Assembly: GCF_023337795.1 (NCBI RefSeq)
Contig: NZ_JALIRS010000002.1
Location: 248,001-312,000, forward strand
DNA: 64,000 bases
Direction: 5' to 3'
Origin: Lysinibacillus sp. BPa_S21
Lineage (GTDB): Bacteria; Bacillota; Bacilli; Bacillales_A; Planococcaceae
Part shown: piece by piece, positions 39,126 to 47,803 of the stretch
How the letters are laid out: each line of letters opens with the position of its first letter
Position numbering within the stretch: the first letter of the stretch is position 1
The notes under the pieces: model-generated
Databases searched by the model: none
What the model was told of the DNA's origin: nothing
Seen by the model: the letters and a program-made list of their open reading frames with translations, nothing else
Translations under genes and position numbers: made by a program

Positions 39126-39464
39126 TTAAGCTTGATCAGGTGGAATTACTCCCCAAATAAGTAGGAGGAAGAATACTAACCCAATTAAAAAGAATATTAG
39201 TGAAGTAATAAATATCGGACCTATTTGATAAGTGAACTGTTCTCTTTTCATAATTATGCCTGTTTGCCCACTAGCTTGAGATGCAAATAATCTAGACATA
39301 GCTCCCCCACTACTTGAAAAGTAAAAAGTACCCCCAGCAAAAACTATACCCGTGAAAAACATTACCTCGATAAATCTTACGGAGAAAAATGAAGCAATAA
39401 AATACGTAATTAAAACTTCTACAATAAATGCCACTATCATAATTATCAAATTTTTCCCGCTCAT
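39126..39464 (-). CDS. Small membrane protein, function unknown
   Basis: 112 residues from ATG 39464, seven bases after AAGGGGGG; the longer frame to 39533 has no ribosome site. Three predicted spans (about 5-25, 33-50, 85-108), with a Ser/Gly-rich loop (YFSSSGGAMSRLFASQASGQ) between the second and third. I do not recognise a family. The gene stands alone. Confidence 0.6.
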   Translation of the reverse strand: MSGKNLIIMIVAFIVEVLITYFIASFFSVRFIEVMFFTGIVFAGGTFYFSSSGGAMSRLFASQASGQTGIIMKREQFTYQIGPIFITSLIFFLIGLVFFLLLIWGVIPPDQA

Positions 39465-39589
39465 ATAAATCCCCCCTTCTTCAAAGTTTATGCTTCTTAC
39501 TCTGTATACGATTGAAATTGTATTAGGTTCCAAATTTTAGCTTATTAACCAATCATTTTTTCATTACAACACTTCATTTTTTGCATAAG

Positions 39590-39621
39590 AAAAAGGCATC
39601 CTAATGAAAGGATGCCTTTTT
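39590..39621 (-). terminator. Terminator after the cold-shock gene
   Basis: AAAAAGGCATCCT pairs with AGGATGCCTTTTT around a short loop, 19 bases beyond the csp stop. Confidence 0.9.
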
Positions 39622-39639
39622 ATGGTTACATCATTAAAA

Positions 39640-39840
39640 TTAAAGTTTTACGATGTTTGTAGCTTGAGGTCCACGTTGGCCTTCTTCTACTGAGAATTCT
39701 ACTTTTTGACCTTCTTCAAGTGTTTTGAAACCTTCACCTTGGATAGCTGAGAAGTGAGCGAATACGTCATTTCCACCTTCTACTTCGATGAATCCAAAAC
39801 CTTTTTCTGAGTTAAACCATTTTACTGTACCTTGTGCCAT
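39640..39840 (-). CDS. Cold-shock protein (CspA/CspB family)
   Basis: 66 residues, one cold-shock domain with RNP1 KGFGFIEV and RNP2 VFAHFSAI, as in Bacillus CspB/CspD. It binds single-stranded RNA and DNA and acts as an RNA chaperone. The ATG follows GGAGGTCATGCAAA. A long leader with a 17-bp perfect inverted repeat lies upstream, as in other csp genes whose leaders act as thermosensors, but the sequence differs from the ones I know. Confidence 0.95.
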   Translation of the reverse strand: MAQGTVKWFNSEKGFGFIEVEGGNDVFAHFSAIQGEGFKTLEEGQKVEFSVEEGQRGPQATNIVKL

Positions 39841-39896
39841 TTTGCATGACCTCCATTAATTAAATTTACGTAAAATCATTTTTCTTCAAAAGAAAA

Positions 39897-39956
39897 AATT
39901 CACATATTACAAAAAGCATCAAACAAAACACGATTACTCTTTGTAATATGTGAATT
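39897..39956 (-). promoter_or_regulatory. 17-bp inverted repeat in the csp leader
   Basis: AATTCACATATTACAAA (39897-39913) is an exact reverse complement of 39940-39956, with a 26-base loop. It lies 57-116 bases upstream of the csp ATG, inside the expected leader, and may be a regulatory hairpin or an operator. Confidence 0.55.
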
Positions 39957-40183
39957 TATTGTTCTCTTGAAAACGATTTTATTATCTTTACTATATAAGA
40001 AAAAATCGTATTTGTCTAGTGTAAATACAGACTTTCTTAATATTAGTCTCTCACTTACCTATTTCGTTACTAAAATAAGTTCATTAACTAAGTATATGTA
40101 AGCCTTTTTAGATCAATGTAACTCGTTAGTTGAACAAACTAAAACCATGCGCTCTCTGTACAAAAGACTTCTGCTGAAAGAAG

Positions 40184-41107
40184 TTAAAGTGTCTCATAGA
40201 TAACTTGCCCCATTTTAGTGACATCATAATCTCCTAGTGCGTCTATTTCTGATTGGAATTCTGGTGAATTTAAAATTTCTTTTACCGATTCAATCAGCAG
40301 ATGGTTTTCAGGTGTTTTTAATAGGACAATATCATAGCGTTCTCTAATAAGTGGTATAAAGTCAACCTCTATGAGTTTTGATATTTTTTCAATACCTATT
40401 CCTATGTCTGCATGGCCATTTGCGACAGCAGAGGCTACATCAATATGACTCATTTCCTCTTCGTTATACCCTTCTATTGAGGATGGAGATATGTGATGCA
40501 TACGTAATTGTTCATCTAGAAAAGTACGGGCACCCGAACCTTTTTCACGGTTCATCAATTTTAATGATTTAGTCTTAAAATCCTCCATTGATTGAATTTG
40601 CAATGGATTTCCTTTTTGAACATAAAAGCCTGCTCGGCGAGAAACTAGATTGAGCAGAATATAAGAGTGACTGACAAAAATCTTTTTTAAATAAGGTGTA
40701 TTATAATCCCCTGTATCACCATCGTACAAATGTAAACTTGCAATATCACATTCCCCATTATACAGCGCCATAACACCATTAAAGCTACCTTCATGAGAGC
40801 GCAATACTTTATTTGATTGTTTTTTCTCTATATATTTTCCTAATAAGTCTAAGGCTAAATCTTGTCCGCTTATAATAACTTTTTTAGTTTTTGTCGAAGG
40901 AGTAGTCATGGCAGTAGATGAAGCAGGAGTAACTCCTGTCTTGCTCTTTTGTATATATAATTGTAAATCAGTTCTATCGACACGCATTTGTCGGCCTACA
41001 CGAAAAATAGGTAAGTCTCCCTTTTTCACTAAATCGTAGATCGTTAATTTTGAAACCTTTAATAGTTGAGCCACCTCTTCAATCGTATAGGAATGTTCAT
41101 GTGACAT
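40184..41107 (-). CDS. HTH regulator with periplasmic-binding-like sensor (YvgK-type), probable molybdate regulator
   Basis: 307 residues. The N-terminal MerR/excisionase-type HTH spans about 5-55 (YTIEEVAQLLKVSKLTIYDL, then GDLPIFRVGRQMRVDRTDL). The rest (about 80-300) is a PBP-like domain (GSFNGVMALYNGECDIASLH, then MNREKGSGARTFLDEQLR), the PF12727 type. In B. subtilis the same architecture (YvgK) precedes the ModA/ModB homologs YvgL/YvgM. GGGGAG precedes the ATG. It is divergent from modA, so it likely senses molybdate or a cofactor precursor and binds the palindromes at 41501-41548; that is inference. Confidence 0.85.
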   Translation of the reverse strand: MSHEHSYTIEEVAQLLKVSKLTIYDLVKKGDLPIFRVGRQMRVDRTDLQLYIQKSKTGVTPASSTAMTTPSTKTKKVIISGQDLALDLLGKYIEKKQSNKVLRSHEGSFNGVMALYNGECDIASLHLYDGDTGDYNTPYLKKIFVSHSYILLNLVSRRAGFYVQKGNPLQIQSMEDFKTKSLKLMNREKGSGARTFLDEQLRMHHISPSSIEGYNEEEMSHIDVASAVANGHADIGIGIEKISKLIEVDFIPLIRERYDIVLLKTPENHLLIESVKEILNSPEFQSEIDALGDYDVTKMGQVIYETL

Positions 41108-41177
41108 GTAAAAAATCTCCCCTTCTGCTTCTATTGATACTATAGTAACTTAATTATAATATTTTTGGACCATCAAC

Positions 41178-41402
41178 AAAACGTGTGGTTGATCTCCGTT
41201 CCGACTGGGCGCTTTCCTGGGGCGTCCGTTGAGCCGCTTGGGCCAACAGATGTTTTTTGCGCGAAAGCGTCGTGCTAACGGAGCGGCAGCAGCACCGATG
41301 TTGGTCACGAAGGCGTTATCACAGGATGTGATGTTCTTAGCCTTCGTTCCCCTATCGCTAATCCCCAAGGAGTCGCCCAGCCTCCACTTCAATCAACTTA
41401 TT
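41178..41402. repeat. MITE-like GC-rich repeat with imperfect terminal inverted repeats
   Basis: The left end GTTGATCTCCGTTCCG then CTGGGCGCTTTCCTGGGG resembles the reverse complement of the right end (GTTGATTGAAGTGGAGG then CTGGGCGACTCCTTGGGG). The arms are about 35 bp and the element about 220 bp. It is much more GC-rich than its surroundings and has no coding sequence of its own. A shortened relative is at 35281. It separates the regulator and modA. Confidence 0.65.
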
Positions 41403-41500
41403 TACATAGTATACGTTTAACAAAATTCCTCTACAACTTTAGGTGATGAACCATATTTTTTACATCTTGAAAGTTTCTAGTGATTTGGTATTCCTTTTTT

Positions 41501-41530
41501 AGACATAACTAATTATAATTAGTTATGTCT
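41501..41530. promoter_or_regulatory. 30-bp perfect palindrome upstream of modA
   Basis: AGACATAACTAATTA followed directly by its reverse complement. It ends 35 bp before the modA start. Such symmetry suggests an operator dimer site or a hairpin at the transcript start. It is a candidate binding site for the divergent YvgK-type regulator. Confidence 0.7.
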
Positions 41531-41532
41531 TG

Positions 41533-41548
41533 TTATAACGAGTTATAA
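41533..41548. promoter_or_regulatory. 16-bp palindrome adjoining the 30-bp palindrome
   Basis: TTATAAC-GA-GTTATAA lies 17 bp before the modA GTG. The GTTATA half-site recalls the ModE box of E. coli in base content, but similarity is limited. Confidence 0.5.
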
Positions 41549-41565
41549 AAGGGAGTATAATCAAA

Positions 41566-42354
41566 GTGAAAAAGTATTATAGTTTAATAGCTTCATTGTT
41601 ACTACTGATCGGCATTTTAGCGAGTTGTGGTAGCCAAGGAAGCAACAACAATACAAACAAACCCGTTGAATTAACAATTTCCGCAGCAGCTAGTTTGCAA
41701 GATTCATTAGAAGAGCTTCAAAAAGCCTATGAAAATGAACACGATCATATTAAAATCACATTTAACTTTGGTGGCTCTGGTGCTTTACAGCAACAAATTT
41801 TAAAAGGTGCTCCTGTGGATCTTTTCTTTTCAGCAGCAGAAGACAAATTTGATGAATTAGTTCGAGAAGATTTAATCGACAAAAAACAAGGAACAGACCT
41901 TTTAGCGAACGAATTAGTATTAATCGTTCCTAAGAAAAATGAAAAACATATTCAATCATTTGAAGACTTAACGAAAATTGATACCATTGCCGTTGGTACA
42001 CCTGAAACAGTTCCTGCTGGCAAATACGGTATAGAAACATTGAAAAACATGAAACTTTGGGGAAATATAGAATCAAAAGTAGTGTATACAAAAGACGTAC
42101 GACAAGTTCTTACTTATACGGAAACTGAAAATGTTGATGCAGGTTTGGTTTATAAAACCGATGCCCTTGTATCAGAAAAAGTCGATATCGTTGCTACAGC
42201 CAATGAAGATACTCATACACCTATTATTTATCCTGTAGGTGTTATCAAAGATAGTAAGCATATAAAAGAAGCGGGCGATTTTTATCGCTATTTACAAAGT
42301 GATCAAGCGATGAAAGTATTTAAGAAATACGGCTTTCAAGGAACCCAACAATAG
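41566..42354 (+). CDS. modA: Molybdate ABC transporter substrate-binding lipoprotein
   Basis: 262 residues starting with GTG, AAAGGGAG upstream. Lipobox ILASC is followed by ELTISAAASLQDSLEELQKA, the conserved oxyanion-binding start, then FNFGGSGALQQQILKGAPVD and FFSAAEDKFDELV. ModA captures molybdate or tungstate outside the membrane and delivers it to ModB. The stop is immediately followed by the modB ATG. It supplies molybdenum to the cofactor genes downstream. Confidence 0.95.
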   Translation: MKKYYSLIASLLLLIGILASCGSQGSNNNTNKPVELTISAAASLQDSLEELQKAYENEHDHIKITFNFGGSGALQQQILKGAPVDLFFSAAEDKFDELVREDLIDKKQGTDLLANELVLIVPKKNEKHIQSFEDLTKIDTIAVGTPETVPAGKYGIETLKNMKLWGNIESKVVYTKDVRQVLTYTETENVDAGLVYKTDALVSEKVDIVATANEDTHTPIIYPVGVIKDSKHIKEAGDFYRYLQSDQAMKVFKKYGFQGTQQ

Positions 42355-43011
42355 ATGAGTACGGATTTCTGGTCACCGCTTAAGCTTTCTATCGAGATAG
42401 CACTTGTGTCAGGAATAATTGTGATAGTAGCAGGTATTGTCTTTGCTAAATGGATGGCAAAACGCAATTTCAAAGGAAAAATATTTCTAGAAACAGTGTT
42501 ACTTTTACCATTAGTATTACCCCCTACTGTAGTAGGATTTCTTCTAATTATTATTTTTGGCAAAAACAGTGTGCTAGGTAACTTGATAACATGGCTTTTT
42601 AACCAACCAGTTATGTTCACATGGTGGGCGGCGGTCATTGCTTCTACGGTTGTTGCATTTCCTTTAATGTATCAATCAGCAAAGACTGGCTTCGAATCTG
42701 TTGATAAGGACATCGAAAACGCTGCACGTGTTGATGGTGCTAACGAATGGCAAGTCTTCTTCTTTATTTCTATCCCTCTTGCATTAAAATCTATTGTCTC
42801 TGGTGGAATTTTAAGTTTCACACGAGCTTTAGGTGAATTTGGTGCAACCTTAATGTTTGCTGGAAACCTCCCAGGTAAAACGCAAACTACCCCACTTGCT
42901 ATTTACATGGCGATTGGTTCGGGTAACATGTCACTCGCTTGGTCATGGGTGATTTGTATGATAGGTATTTCCTTTCTTATGCTGTTGTGCGTTCATCACA
43001 CGAAAGCATAA
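42355..43011 (+). CDS. modB: Molybdate ABC transporter permease
   Basis: 218 residues, five or six spans. The ABC permease EAA loop is visible at IENAARVDGANEWQVFFFIS, with GEFGATLMFAGNLPGKTQTT near the end. ModB forms the membrane channel. The ATG abuts the modA stop. The energising ATPase, ModC, does not follow; a terminator comes next, as in B. subtilis yvgLM, so an ATPase must come from elsewhere. Confidence 0.94.
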   Translation: MSTDFWSPLKLSIEIALVSGIIVIVAGIVFAKWMAKRNFKGKIFLETVLLLPLVLPPTVVGFLLIIIFGKNSVLGNLITWLFNQPVMFTWWAAVIASTVVAFPLMYQSAKTGFESVDKDIENAARVDGANEWQVFFFISIPLALKSIVSGGILSFTRALGEFGATLMFAGNLPGKTQTTPLAIYMAIGSGNMSLAWSWVICMIGISFLMLLCVHHTKA

Positions 43012-43045
43012 AGTACTCTTCCCTACTAACTAGGATAAATATAAT

Positions 43046-43091
43046 AAAAGATGTAGTCGGTTCAAATTAAACTGTACCAACTACATCTTTT
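43046..43091. terminator. Convergent terminator between modB and moaD
   Basis: AAAAGATGTAGT pairs with ACTACATCTTTT and inner GGT/ACC pairs extend the stem. It serves modAB and the moeB-moaD transcript, which converge here. Confidence 0.85.
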
Positions 43092-43095
43092 CTTT

Positions 43096-43329
43096 TTACC
43101 CTCCACTAATAGGTGGAATAAACGCGATTGTATCCCCTTGTTTTACAACCGTTGTATCTGTTGCAAATTCCTCATTCACTGCTGTCATAACATGTTGTAA
43201 ATTAACTTGTGGATATTGAATTTCCATCCATTCTTTAATTTGTCCAATTGTTCGGTCTGACTGGTCTACACATAATTTTGACTCACCGATGATTTCTTGT
43301 AAGTGAGCAAACAATAATATATTAATCAC
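43096..43329 (-). CDS. moaD: Molybdopterin synthase sulfur-carrier subunit
   Basis: 77 residues, ubiquitin-like fold ending in the diagnostic Gly-Gly (FIPPISGG). MoaD carries a C-terminal thiocarboxylate that supplies the dithiolene sulfurs of molybdopterin, activated by MoeB. It is the last gene of the moeB-moeA-mobB-moaE-moaD series, 14 bp after moaE. Confidence 0.95.
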   Translation of the reverse strand: MINILLFAHLQEIIGESKLCVDQSDRTIGQIKEWMEIQYPQVNLQHVMTAVNEEFATDTTVVKQGDTIAFIPPISGG

Positions 43330-43343
43330 AAGATTCCTCCTCC

Positions 43344-43802
43344 CTAAATTGATGGATTTCCTTTTGGATAAGGGACATTTTCTAATTGATCACCAATCCA
43401 TTCGGTCCCATCTTCCCAATACTCTTTTTTCCAAATCGGTACAATTTGTTTAATACGGTCAATCGCATATTCATTTGCTTCATAGGCTATTTTTCGGTGT
43501 GGTGATGAAACCGCAATGACAACGGCAATATCCGAAATGTCTAAATGACCAACACGATGTGTAATGGCTACTTTCGCTTCTGACCATTTCTCTTGTATTT
43601 CTTTAGATATTTGTTCAAACATTTTAACAGCCATAGATGGATAAGCTTGATATTCCAAATGAAGTGTTTTCTTTCCTTTCGTCATTTCACGTACTGTCCC
43701 GATGAAAACAGTGATGGCACCAGCATTTCGATCAGTTACTTTTTGTCTTACTTTTTCAACATCTATTGGTTTATCAACGATTTCAAACAACGATGTAGTC
43801 AT
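43344..43802 (-). CDS. moaE: Molybdopterin synthase catalytic subunit
   Basis: 152 residues from ATG 43802; GAGGAG precedes it, so the longer frame to 43907 was rejected. The MoaE active-site block is VPIWKKEYWEDGTEW, and RVGHLDISDIAVVIAVSSPH is typical. MoaE binds precursor Z and receives sulfur from MoaD to form molybdopterin. The ATG overlaps the mobB stop. Confidence 0.95.
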   Translation of the reverse strand: MTTSLFEIVDKPIDVEKVRQKVTDRNAGAITVFIGTVREMTKGKKTLHLEYQAYPSMAVKMFEQISKEIQEKWSEAKVAITHRVGHLDISDIAVVIAVSSPHRKIAYEANEYAIDRIKQIVPIWKKEYWEDGTEWIGDQLENVPYPKGNPSI

Positions 43803-44317
43803 AATTTTCTCCTCATTTCTTGCATAAGAACTTCCATATATTGTGTTTCTTCTTGAATTGAAAACGTCGGATATTTTAACGGTTTTTTTAGTGGATAGGT
43901 CGGCCAATAAAGAACACAGACGATATTGCTTACTTTTTGTAGCAAAGATTCATCTTCCTCCTGTCGCAAAAGAACAACCTTCGGATAATCTTCATTTTTA
44001 TAGCCTTCAATGAAAATAATATCCATACTTAATGTTTCATAAATAGCTAGAATATCAGCAAGTTGCCAGTCATTTTGGTGAATACTCATCCGCAAAGTAC
44101 CCTCTCCCTCAACTGCTGTTACACTCGCGCCAGCCTTCTCATGACGAACGCTGTCTTTTGAACTTTCTACCATCGGAATTCCGCCATGTCCATGATGCTT
44201 AATTGTACCTACACGAAAACCTTCTGTAGTAGCTTGTATAATGAGTTGCTCCATTAACGTTGTTTTACCACTATTTTGATAGCCTACGATTTGTAAGATT
44301 TTTCGATGCTGTCCCAT
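43799..44317 (-). CDS. mobB: Molybdopterin-guanine dinucleotide biosynthesis protein B
   Basis: 172 residues from ATG 44317; a GTG two codons earlier is in frame but too close to GGGAAG. P-loop GYQNSGKTTLMEQLI near the start and the middle block TIKHHGHGG match MobB GTP-binding proteins. MobB assists MobA in attaching GMP to molybdopterin. The gene overlaps the end of moeA by 34 bases and the start of moaE by four. Confidence 0.93.
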   Translation of the reverse strand: MGQHRKILQIVGYQNSGKTTLMEQLIIQATTEGFRVGTIKHHGHGGIPMVESSKDSVRHEKAGASVTAVEGEGTLRMSIHQNDWQLADILAIYETLSMDIIFIEGYKNEDYPKVVLLRQEEDESLLQKVSNIVCVLYWPTYPLKKPLKYPTFSIQEETQYMEVLMQEMRRKL

Positions 44318-45576
44318 GGCCACTCACTTCCCTGTAAATCTTCTAACAATAAGACAACTACTTGCATCCCTTTTTCGTATCCGCGTGATCCTCCTGGTAA
44401 TACAATAAAAGAATTGGCTTCTGCTAAGGAAGATACCGCACTAGATTTATCAAAACCAGAGGGAACTGCAACTAATTGACCGTTTTCGAACGAAGAACTC
44501 GCACGCACAAAACGGGTAAATGGATTCGGCTTTTTAAAGTCCGCACCTAAAATAGCCTGCTCCCTACGTAGATGAGGTTGCTTATTACCAAAGGCTGCGC
44601 GAATAATAGGCCGTGTAAATAGTTCAAAACCAACATAACAAGCTGAAGGATTACCTGAAAGGCCAAATAATAATTGACCGTTTCGAGCCGCCACAGTTGT
44701 TACACTACCTGGTCTCATCGCTACTTTATTGAAAAGTACTTGCGCGTCAATAGCTTCATAGATGGCAGGTAAATAATCGTAATCACCTACTGATACTCCA
44801 CCTGTTGTAATCAATATATCTACTTCCTGAAGAGCGTTTTCAACAGCTTCAATACATAATTTTAGATCATCACTAAACTTACCAAAATATTTAACGGTTG
44901 CACCAGCACGTTCAATTTGAGCCATCATCATATATGCATTACTGTTACGAATTTTCCCTGGTTGCAAAGAATCACTTGGTTCCAATAATTCACTACCTGT
45001 TGCAATAACACCTACGATTGGTTTTCGAAAAACAGGGACTTGACCATAACCAAAAGTAGCAAGCAATGCGACAACACCAGGATTGATGTACTGTCCTTTT
45101 TCAATAAGAATGGCGCCCTTTTGAACATCCTCTCCCTTATAGGAAATATTGGTTCCTGCTTCATAAGAGCGTTTAATCGACATATACCGTTGATGGTCTT
45201 CTTCAAATGTGTGCGTTAGTTCTAACATAACGACTGCATCACATCCGTTTGGGATAGGCGCTCCTGTCATAATGCGCACCGCTTCTCGATCCCCTACTTT
45301 TCCCTCAAATACATAGCCCGCGCCAATTTCCCCCACTACTTTAAAGGTTACTGGATTTTCTGAACTAGCCTCTTGACTATCGACCGAGCGAATTGCATAA
45401 CCATCATAAGGTGATCGATCAAAAGCTGGTACATCTTGATCTGCAGCCACATCTTCTGCTAAAAAACGGCCATGTGCTTGCTGTAGTGGAACGACCTCAA
45501 TTTTTTCTTGGAATGCAAACTCCATGACACGTTGAACAGCTTCCCCAACAGCAATTGGTTTTCTTTTTTCTAACAT
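44284..45576 (-). CDS. moeA: Molybdopterin molybdenumtransferase MoeA
   Basis: 430 residues. The MoeA core is present: FDRSPYDGYAIRS, IMTGAPIPNGCDAVVMLE, TGSELLEP and TTGGVSVGDYDYLPAIYEA, then LSGNPSACYVGFELF. It inserts molybdate into adenylylated molybdopterin. The ATG follows AGGAGTG. It lies 15 bp after moeB in the same transcript. Confidence 0.96.
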   Translation of the reverse strand: MLEKRKPIAVGEAVQRVMEFAFQEKIEVVPLQQAHGRFLAEDVAADQDVPAFDRSPYDGYAIRSVDSQEASSENPVTFKVVGEIGAGYVFEGKVGDREAVRIMTGAPIPNGCDAVVMLELTHTFEEDHQRYMSIKRSYEAGTNISYKGEDVQKGAILIEKGQYINPGVVALLATFGYGQVPVFRKPIVGVIATGSELLEPSDSLQPGKIRNSNAYMMMAQIERAGATVKYFGKFSDDLKLCIEAVENALQEVDILITTGGVSVGDYDYLPAIYEAIDAQVLFNKVAMRPGSVTTVAARNGQLLFGLSGNPSACYVGFELFTRPIIRAAFGNKQPHLRREQAILGADFKKPNPFTRFVRASSSFENGQLVAVPSGFDKSSAVSSLAEANSFIVLPGGSRGYEKGMQVVVLLLEDLQGSEWPWDSIEKSYKS

Positions 45577-45591
45577 TTACGTTACACTCCT

Positions 45592-46608
45592 TTAGCCTAA
45601 CAAACGATAATAAATGGTTTTCGCTTTTTGTATATCTTGTATACCGTGAATAACAACTCGTCCATCTTGGAATATCACTAGTCGATAATCTTCGGCTTGG
45701 CAAGATAGTAAATAGGGATTTTGTTGAATATCACCATAGGGACGAAGTTGTACGGCGAGCTGATCCAAATGATAATGAATCGGTTTAGGTGGACGTATTT
45801 GAATAGCATCGCGACCACATAATACATTTAATTTTGTTTGGTTTTCATATGACAAATATGGATAGGTTGGATTTTCCCCACAAGATGGGCAATCAGATTT
45901 GCGAATTTTTTCTACGTTTATTTCATAGTGTTGATTTTGCCAAACATCAAAAGTTAAATAAGTTTTACGTAATGCTTCTTCATCACCTACTAAAAACTTT
46001 AATACTTCAGCTACTTGGTAAGCTGCTACGATTTGAACAGTTGGATTTATAATTCCTACTGTATCGCATGTCATCCCTGTATTGGGCATCACTGCTAGCA
46101 AACAATGTAAACAAGGTGTTTTACGTGGCACAATTGTATAAGTAGCACCATAACTGCCTATACAAGAACCGTAAACCCAAGGAATTTGATATTTTTGTGC
46201 AAGATCGTTCATCATAAAGCGAATATCAAAGTTATCCGTTGCATCCACCATTATATCTACATCTACAAGCAATGGAATTATTTGCTCTGTACACGCATCT
46301 AGAATATATTCATTGATTTCTACCTCAGAGTTGATGCTTTGTAGTCGCTTTTTTGCAGCGATTACTTTAGGGATTTTTTCTAATGCATCTTGTTCGGTAT
46401 ATAGTTGTTGTCTTTGTAAATTACTCCATTCTACATAATCACGATCAATAATCGTCAACTTTCCGACGCCTGCCCTTACAAGAGCCTCTGCGCTCGCACT
46501 GCCTAAAGCACCAACTCCTATCATCAAGACATGCTTTTGTTTTAGTAGTTGCTGCCCGTTTTCTCCGATTGGGCTGAATAATTGTTGTCTAGAATATCTA
46601 TTATGCAT
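45592..46608 (-). CDS. moeB: Adenylyltransferase MoeB (ThiF/HesA family)
   Basis: 338 residues. The E1-like fold shows the nucleotide-binding loop VLMIGVGALGSASAEAL and catalytic Arg region EWSNLQRQQLYTE. The zinc-binding CPSCGENP is intact, with a second CxxC near PCLHC. After about 240 comes an 85-residue tail, as in Bacillus MoeB. It adenylates the C-terminus of MoaD. ThiS activation is an alternative, but the neighbours favour MoeB. Confidence 0.92.
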   Translation of the reverse strand: MHNRYSRQQLFSPIGENGQQLLKQKHVLMIGVGALGSASAEALVRAGVGKLTIIDRDYVEWSNLQRQQLYTEQDALEKIPKVIAAKKRLQSINSEVEINEYILDACTEQIIPLLVDVDIMVDATDNFDIRFMMNDLAQKYQIPWVYGSCIGSYGATYTIVPRKTPCLHCLLAVMPNTGMTCDTVGIINPTVQIVAAYQVAEVLKFLVGDEEALRKTYLTFDVWQNQHYEINVEKIRKSDCPSCGENPTYPYLSYENQTKLNVLCGRDAIQIRPPKPIHYHLDQLAVQLRPYGDIQQNPYLLSCQAEDYRLVIFQDGRVVIHGIQDIQKAKTIYYRLLG

Positions 46609-46642
46609 AACCGCTTTCGCCTTTCTTTCTATGAAATTTAGT

Positions 46643-46670
46643 TTGACCTTTTAATTTATAGCTTTATAAT
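46643..46670 (+). promoter_or_regulatory. Promoter for moaB-mobA-moaC
   Basis: TTGACC at 46643-46648 and TATAAT at 46665-46670 with a 16-base spacer, 49 bp upstream of the moaB start. This divergent region also must hold the moeB promoter. Confidence 0.55.
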
Positions 46671-46718
46671 AAAAGCAATGTTTTTTCATCAACTCTATAA
46701 AAGGAGGTCTTTTATATC

Positions 46719-47213
46719 TTGCATCCTACACATAGTCAACTTCCTATAAGAGCTGCCATTTTAACAGTGAGTGACACACGCACGAAGGCGAATGATCGTG
46801 GTGGTCAGCGTATTCAATCCTTACTTCAAGAAGCTTCATTTGAAATAGCAGACTACCAAATGTCAAAAGATGAACCGCTTGAAATCTCAAACCATGTAAA
46901 AAAATGGTGCGATGATCATACTATTAATGCCATTATCGTAACAGGAGGAACTGGATTTACACCGAGAGACCAAACGTACGATACGATTCTCCCTCTTTTC
47001 GAAAAAGAAATGATGGGATTTGGTGAATTATTTCGAACACTTAGCTATGAAGAAATCGGCCCAAAAGCTATGTTTAGTCGTGCAACAGCAGGTAGTCGTG
47101 CTAAAACGGCTATCTATGTTCTGCCAGGTTCCACAAATGCCGTGACTCTTGCGATGACAAAACTAATTGTTCCTACTGTGCAACATTTTGTCGGTGAGTT
47201 GAACCGCCTATGA
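46719..47213 (+). CDS. moaB: Molybdenum cofactor biosynthesis protein MoaB (MogA-like)
   Basis: 164 residues. MogA/MoaB fold with AAILTVSDTRTKANDRGG and the MPT-binding loop TGGTGFTPRDQTYD. MoaB-type proteins adenylylate molybdopterin before MoeA acts. The start is TTG at 46719 with AAGGAGG 11 bases upstream; no ATG fits. The stop overlaps the mobA ATG. Confidence 0.94.
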   Translation: MHPTHSQLPIRAAILTVSDTRTKANDRGGQRIQSLLQEASFEIADYQMSKDEPLEISNHVKKWCDDHTINAIIVTGGTGFTPRDQTYDTILPLFEKEMMGFGELFRTLSYEEIGPKAMFSRATAGSRAKTAIYVLPGSTNAVTLAMTKLIVPTVQHFVGELNRL

Positions 47214-47803
47214 AAACGGCTGGTGTTGTCTTAGCTGGTGGTCAATCTTCTCGGTATGGTCAACCAAAAATGTTTGAGTTATTTGCTGGTCTGCCTTTAT
47301 ATAAGCACAGTCTCATAGCCTTACAAAAAAATCAACTGCAGCCTTTAATTATTGCTACGAATGCTAGCTTGCAACCAAAGTTTGTAGAAGAAAATGTTCA
47401 ATGGATCATTGAACAACAGCCTCATCAAGGACCTCTGTTTGCCTTGCATAATATCATGACAAATTTCCCGGAAGTAGAATGGTTTTTCGTTATAGCAAGT
47501 GATATGCCTTTTATTAATGCAGAATTTGTCCAAACGATGCTCTCATTTATCGATGATCGATATGAGGCTATTGTTCCTACACAAGCTTCAAGATTGCAAC
47601 CTCTTGCTGCTTTATATCGACGCAGTGCTTTACCAAAAGCACATGAATTAGTGCAACAAAACAAGCGAAGTATGAAAGTCTTGTTAGAGCAACTTCAAGT
47701 ATGTTATGTCCCATTTGAAGAAGACAGCTCAACATTTATCAATATCAATTCCCAACAAGATTGGCTACAAACATTTGAAAGGAAGTCTACTAATAATGAG
47801 TAA
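47210..47803 (+). CDS. mobA: Molybdenum cofactor guanylyltransferase
   Basis: 197 residues with the nucleotidyltransferase signature [15 protein letters not shown] at the start and [16 protein letters not shown] for metal binding. MobA joins GTP to molybdopterin to make MGD, the cofactor form needed by formate dehydrogenase. The ATG overlaps the moaB stop (ATGA), and the gene end overlaps moaC by eight bases. Confidence 0.94.
   Translation: MKTAGVVLAGGQSSRYGQPKMFELFAGLPLYKHSLIALQKNQLQPLIIATNASLQPKFVEENVQWIIEQQPHQGPLFALHNIMTNFPEVEWFFVIASDMPFINAEFVQTMLSFIDDRYEAIVPTQASRLQPLAALYRRSALPKAHELVQQNKRSMKVLLEQLQVCYVPFEEDSSTFININSQQDWLQTFERKSTNNE

Noticed and set aside
41150..41420. Frames within the GC-rich repeat
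   Set aside because: They arise from base composition of the repeat and have no ribosome site.
43803..43907. N-terminal extension of moaE
   Set aside because: It lies within mobB; the ATG at 43802 has a strong ribosome site and the family start.
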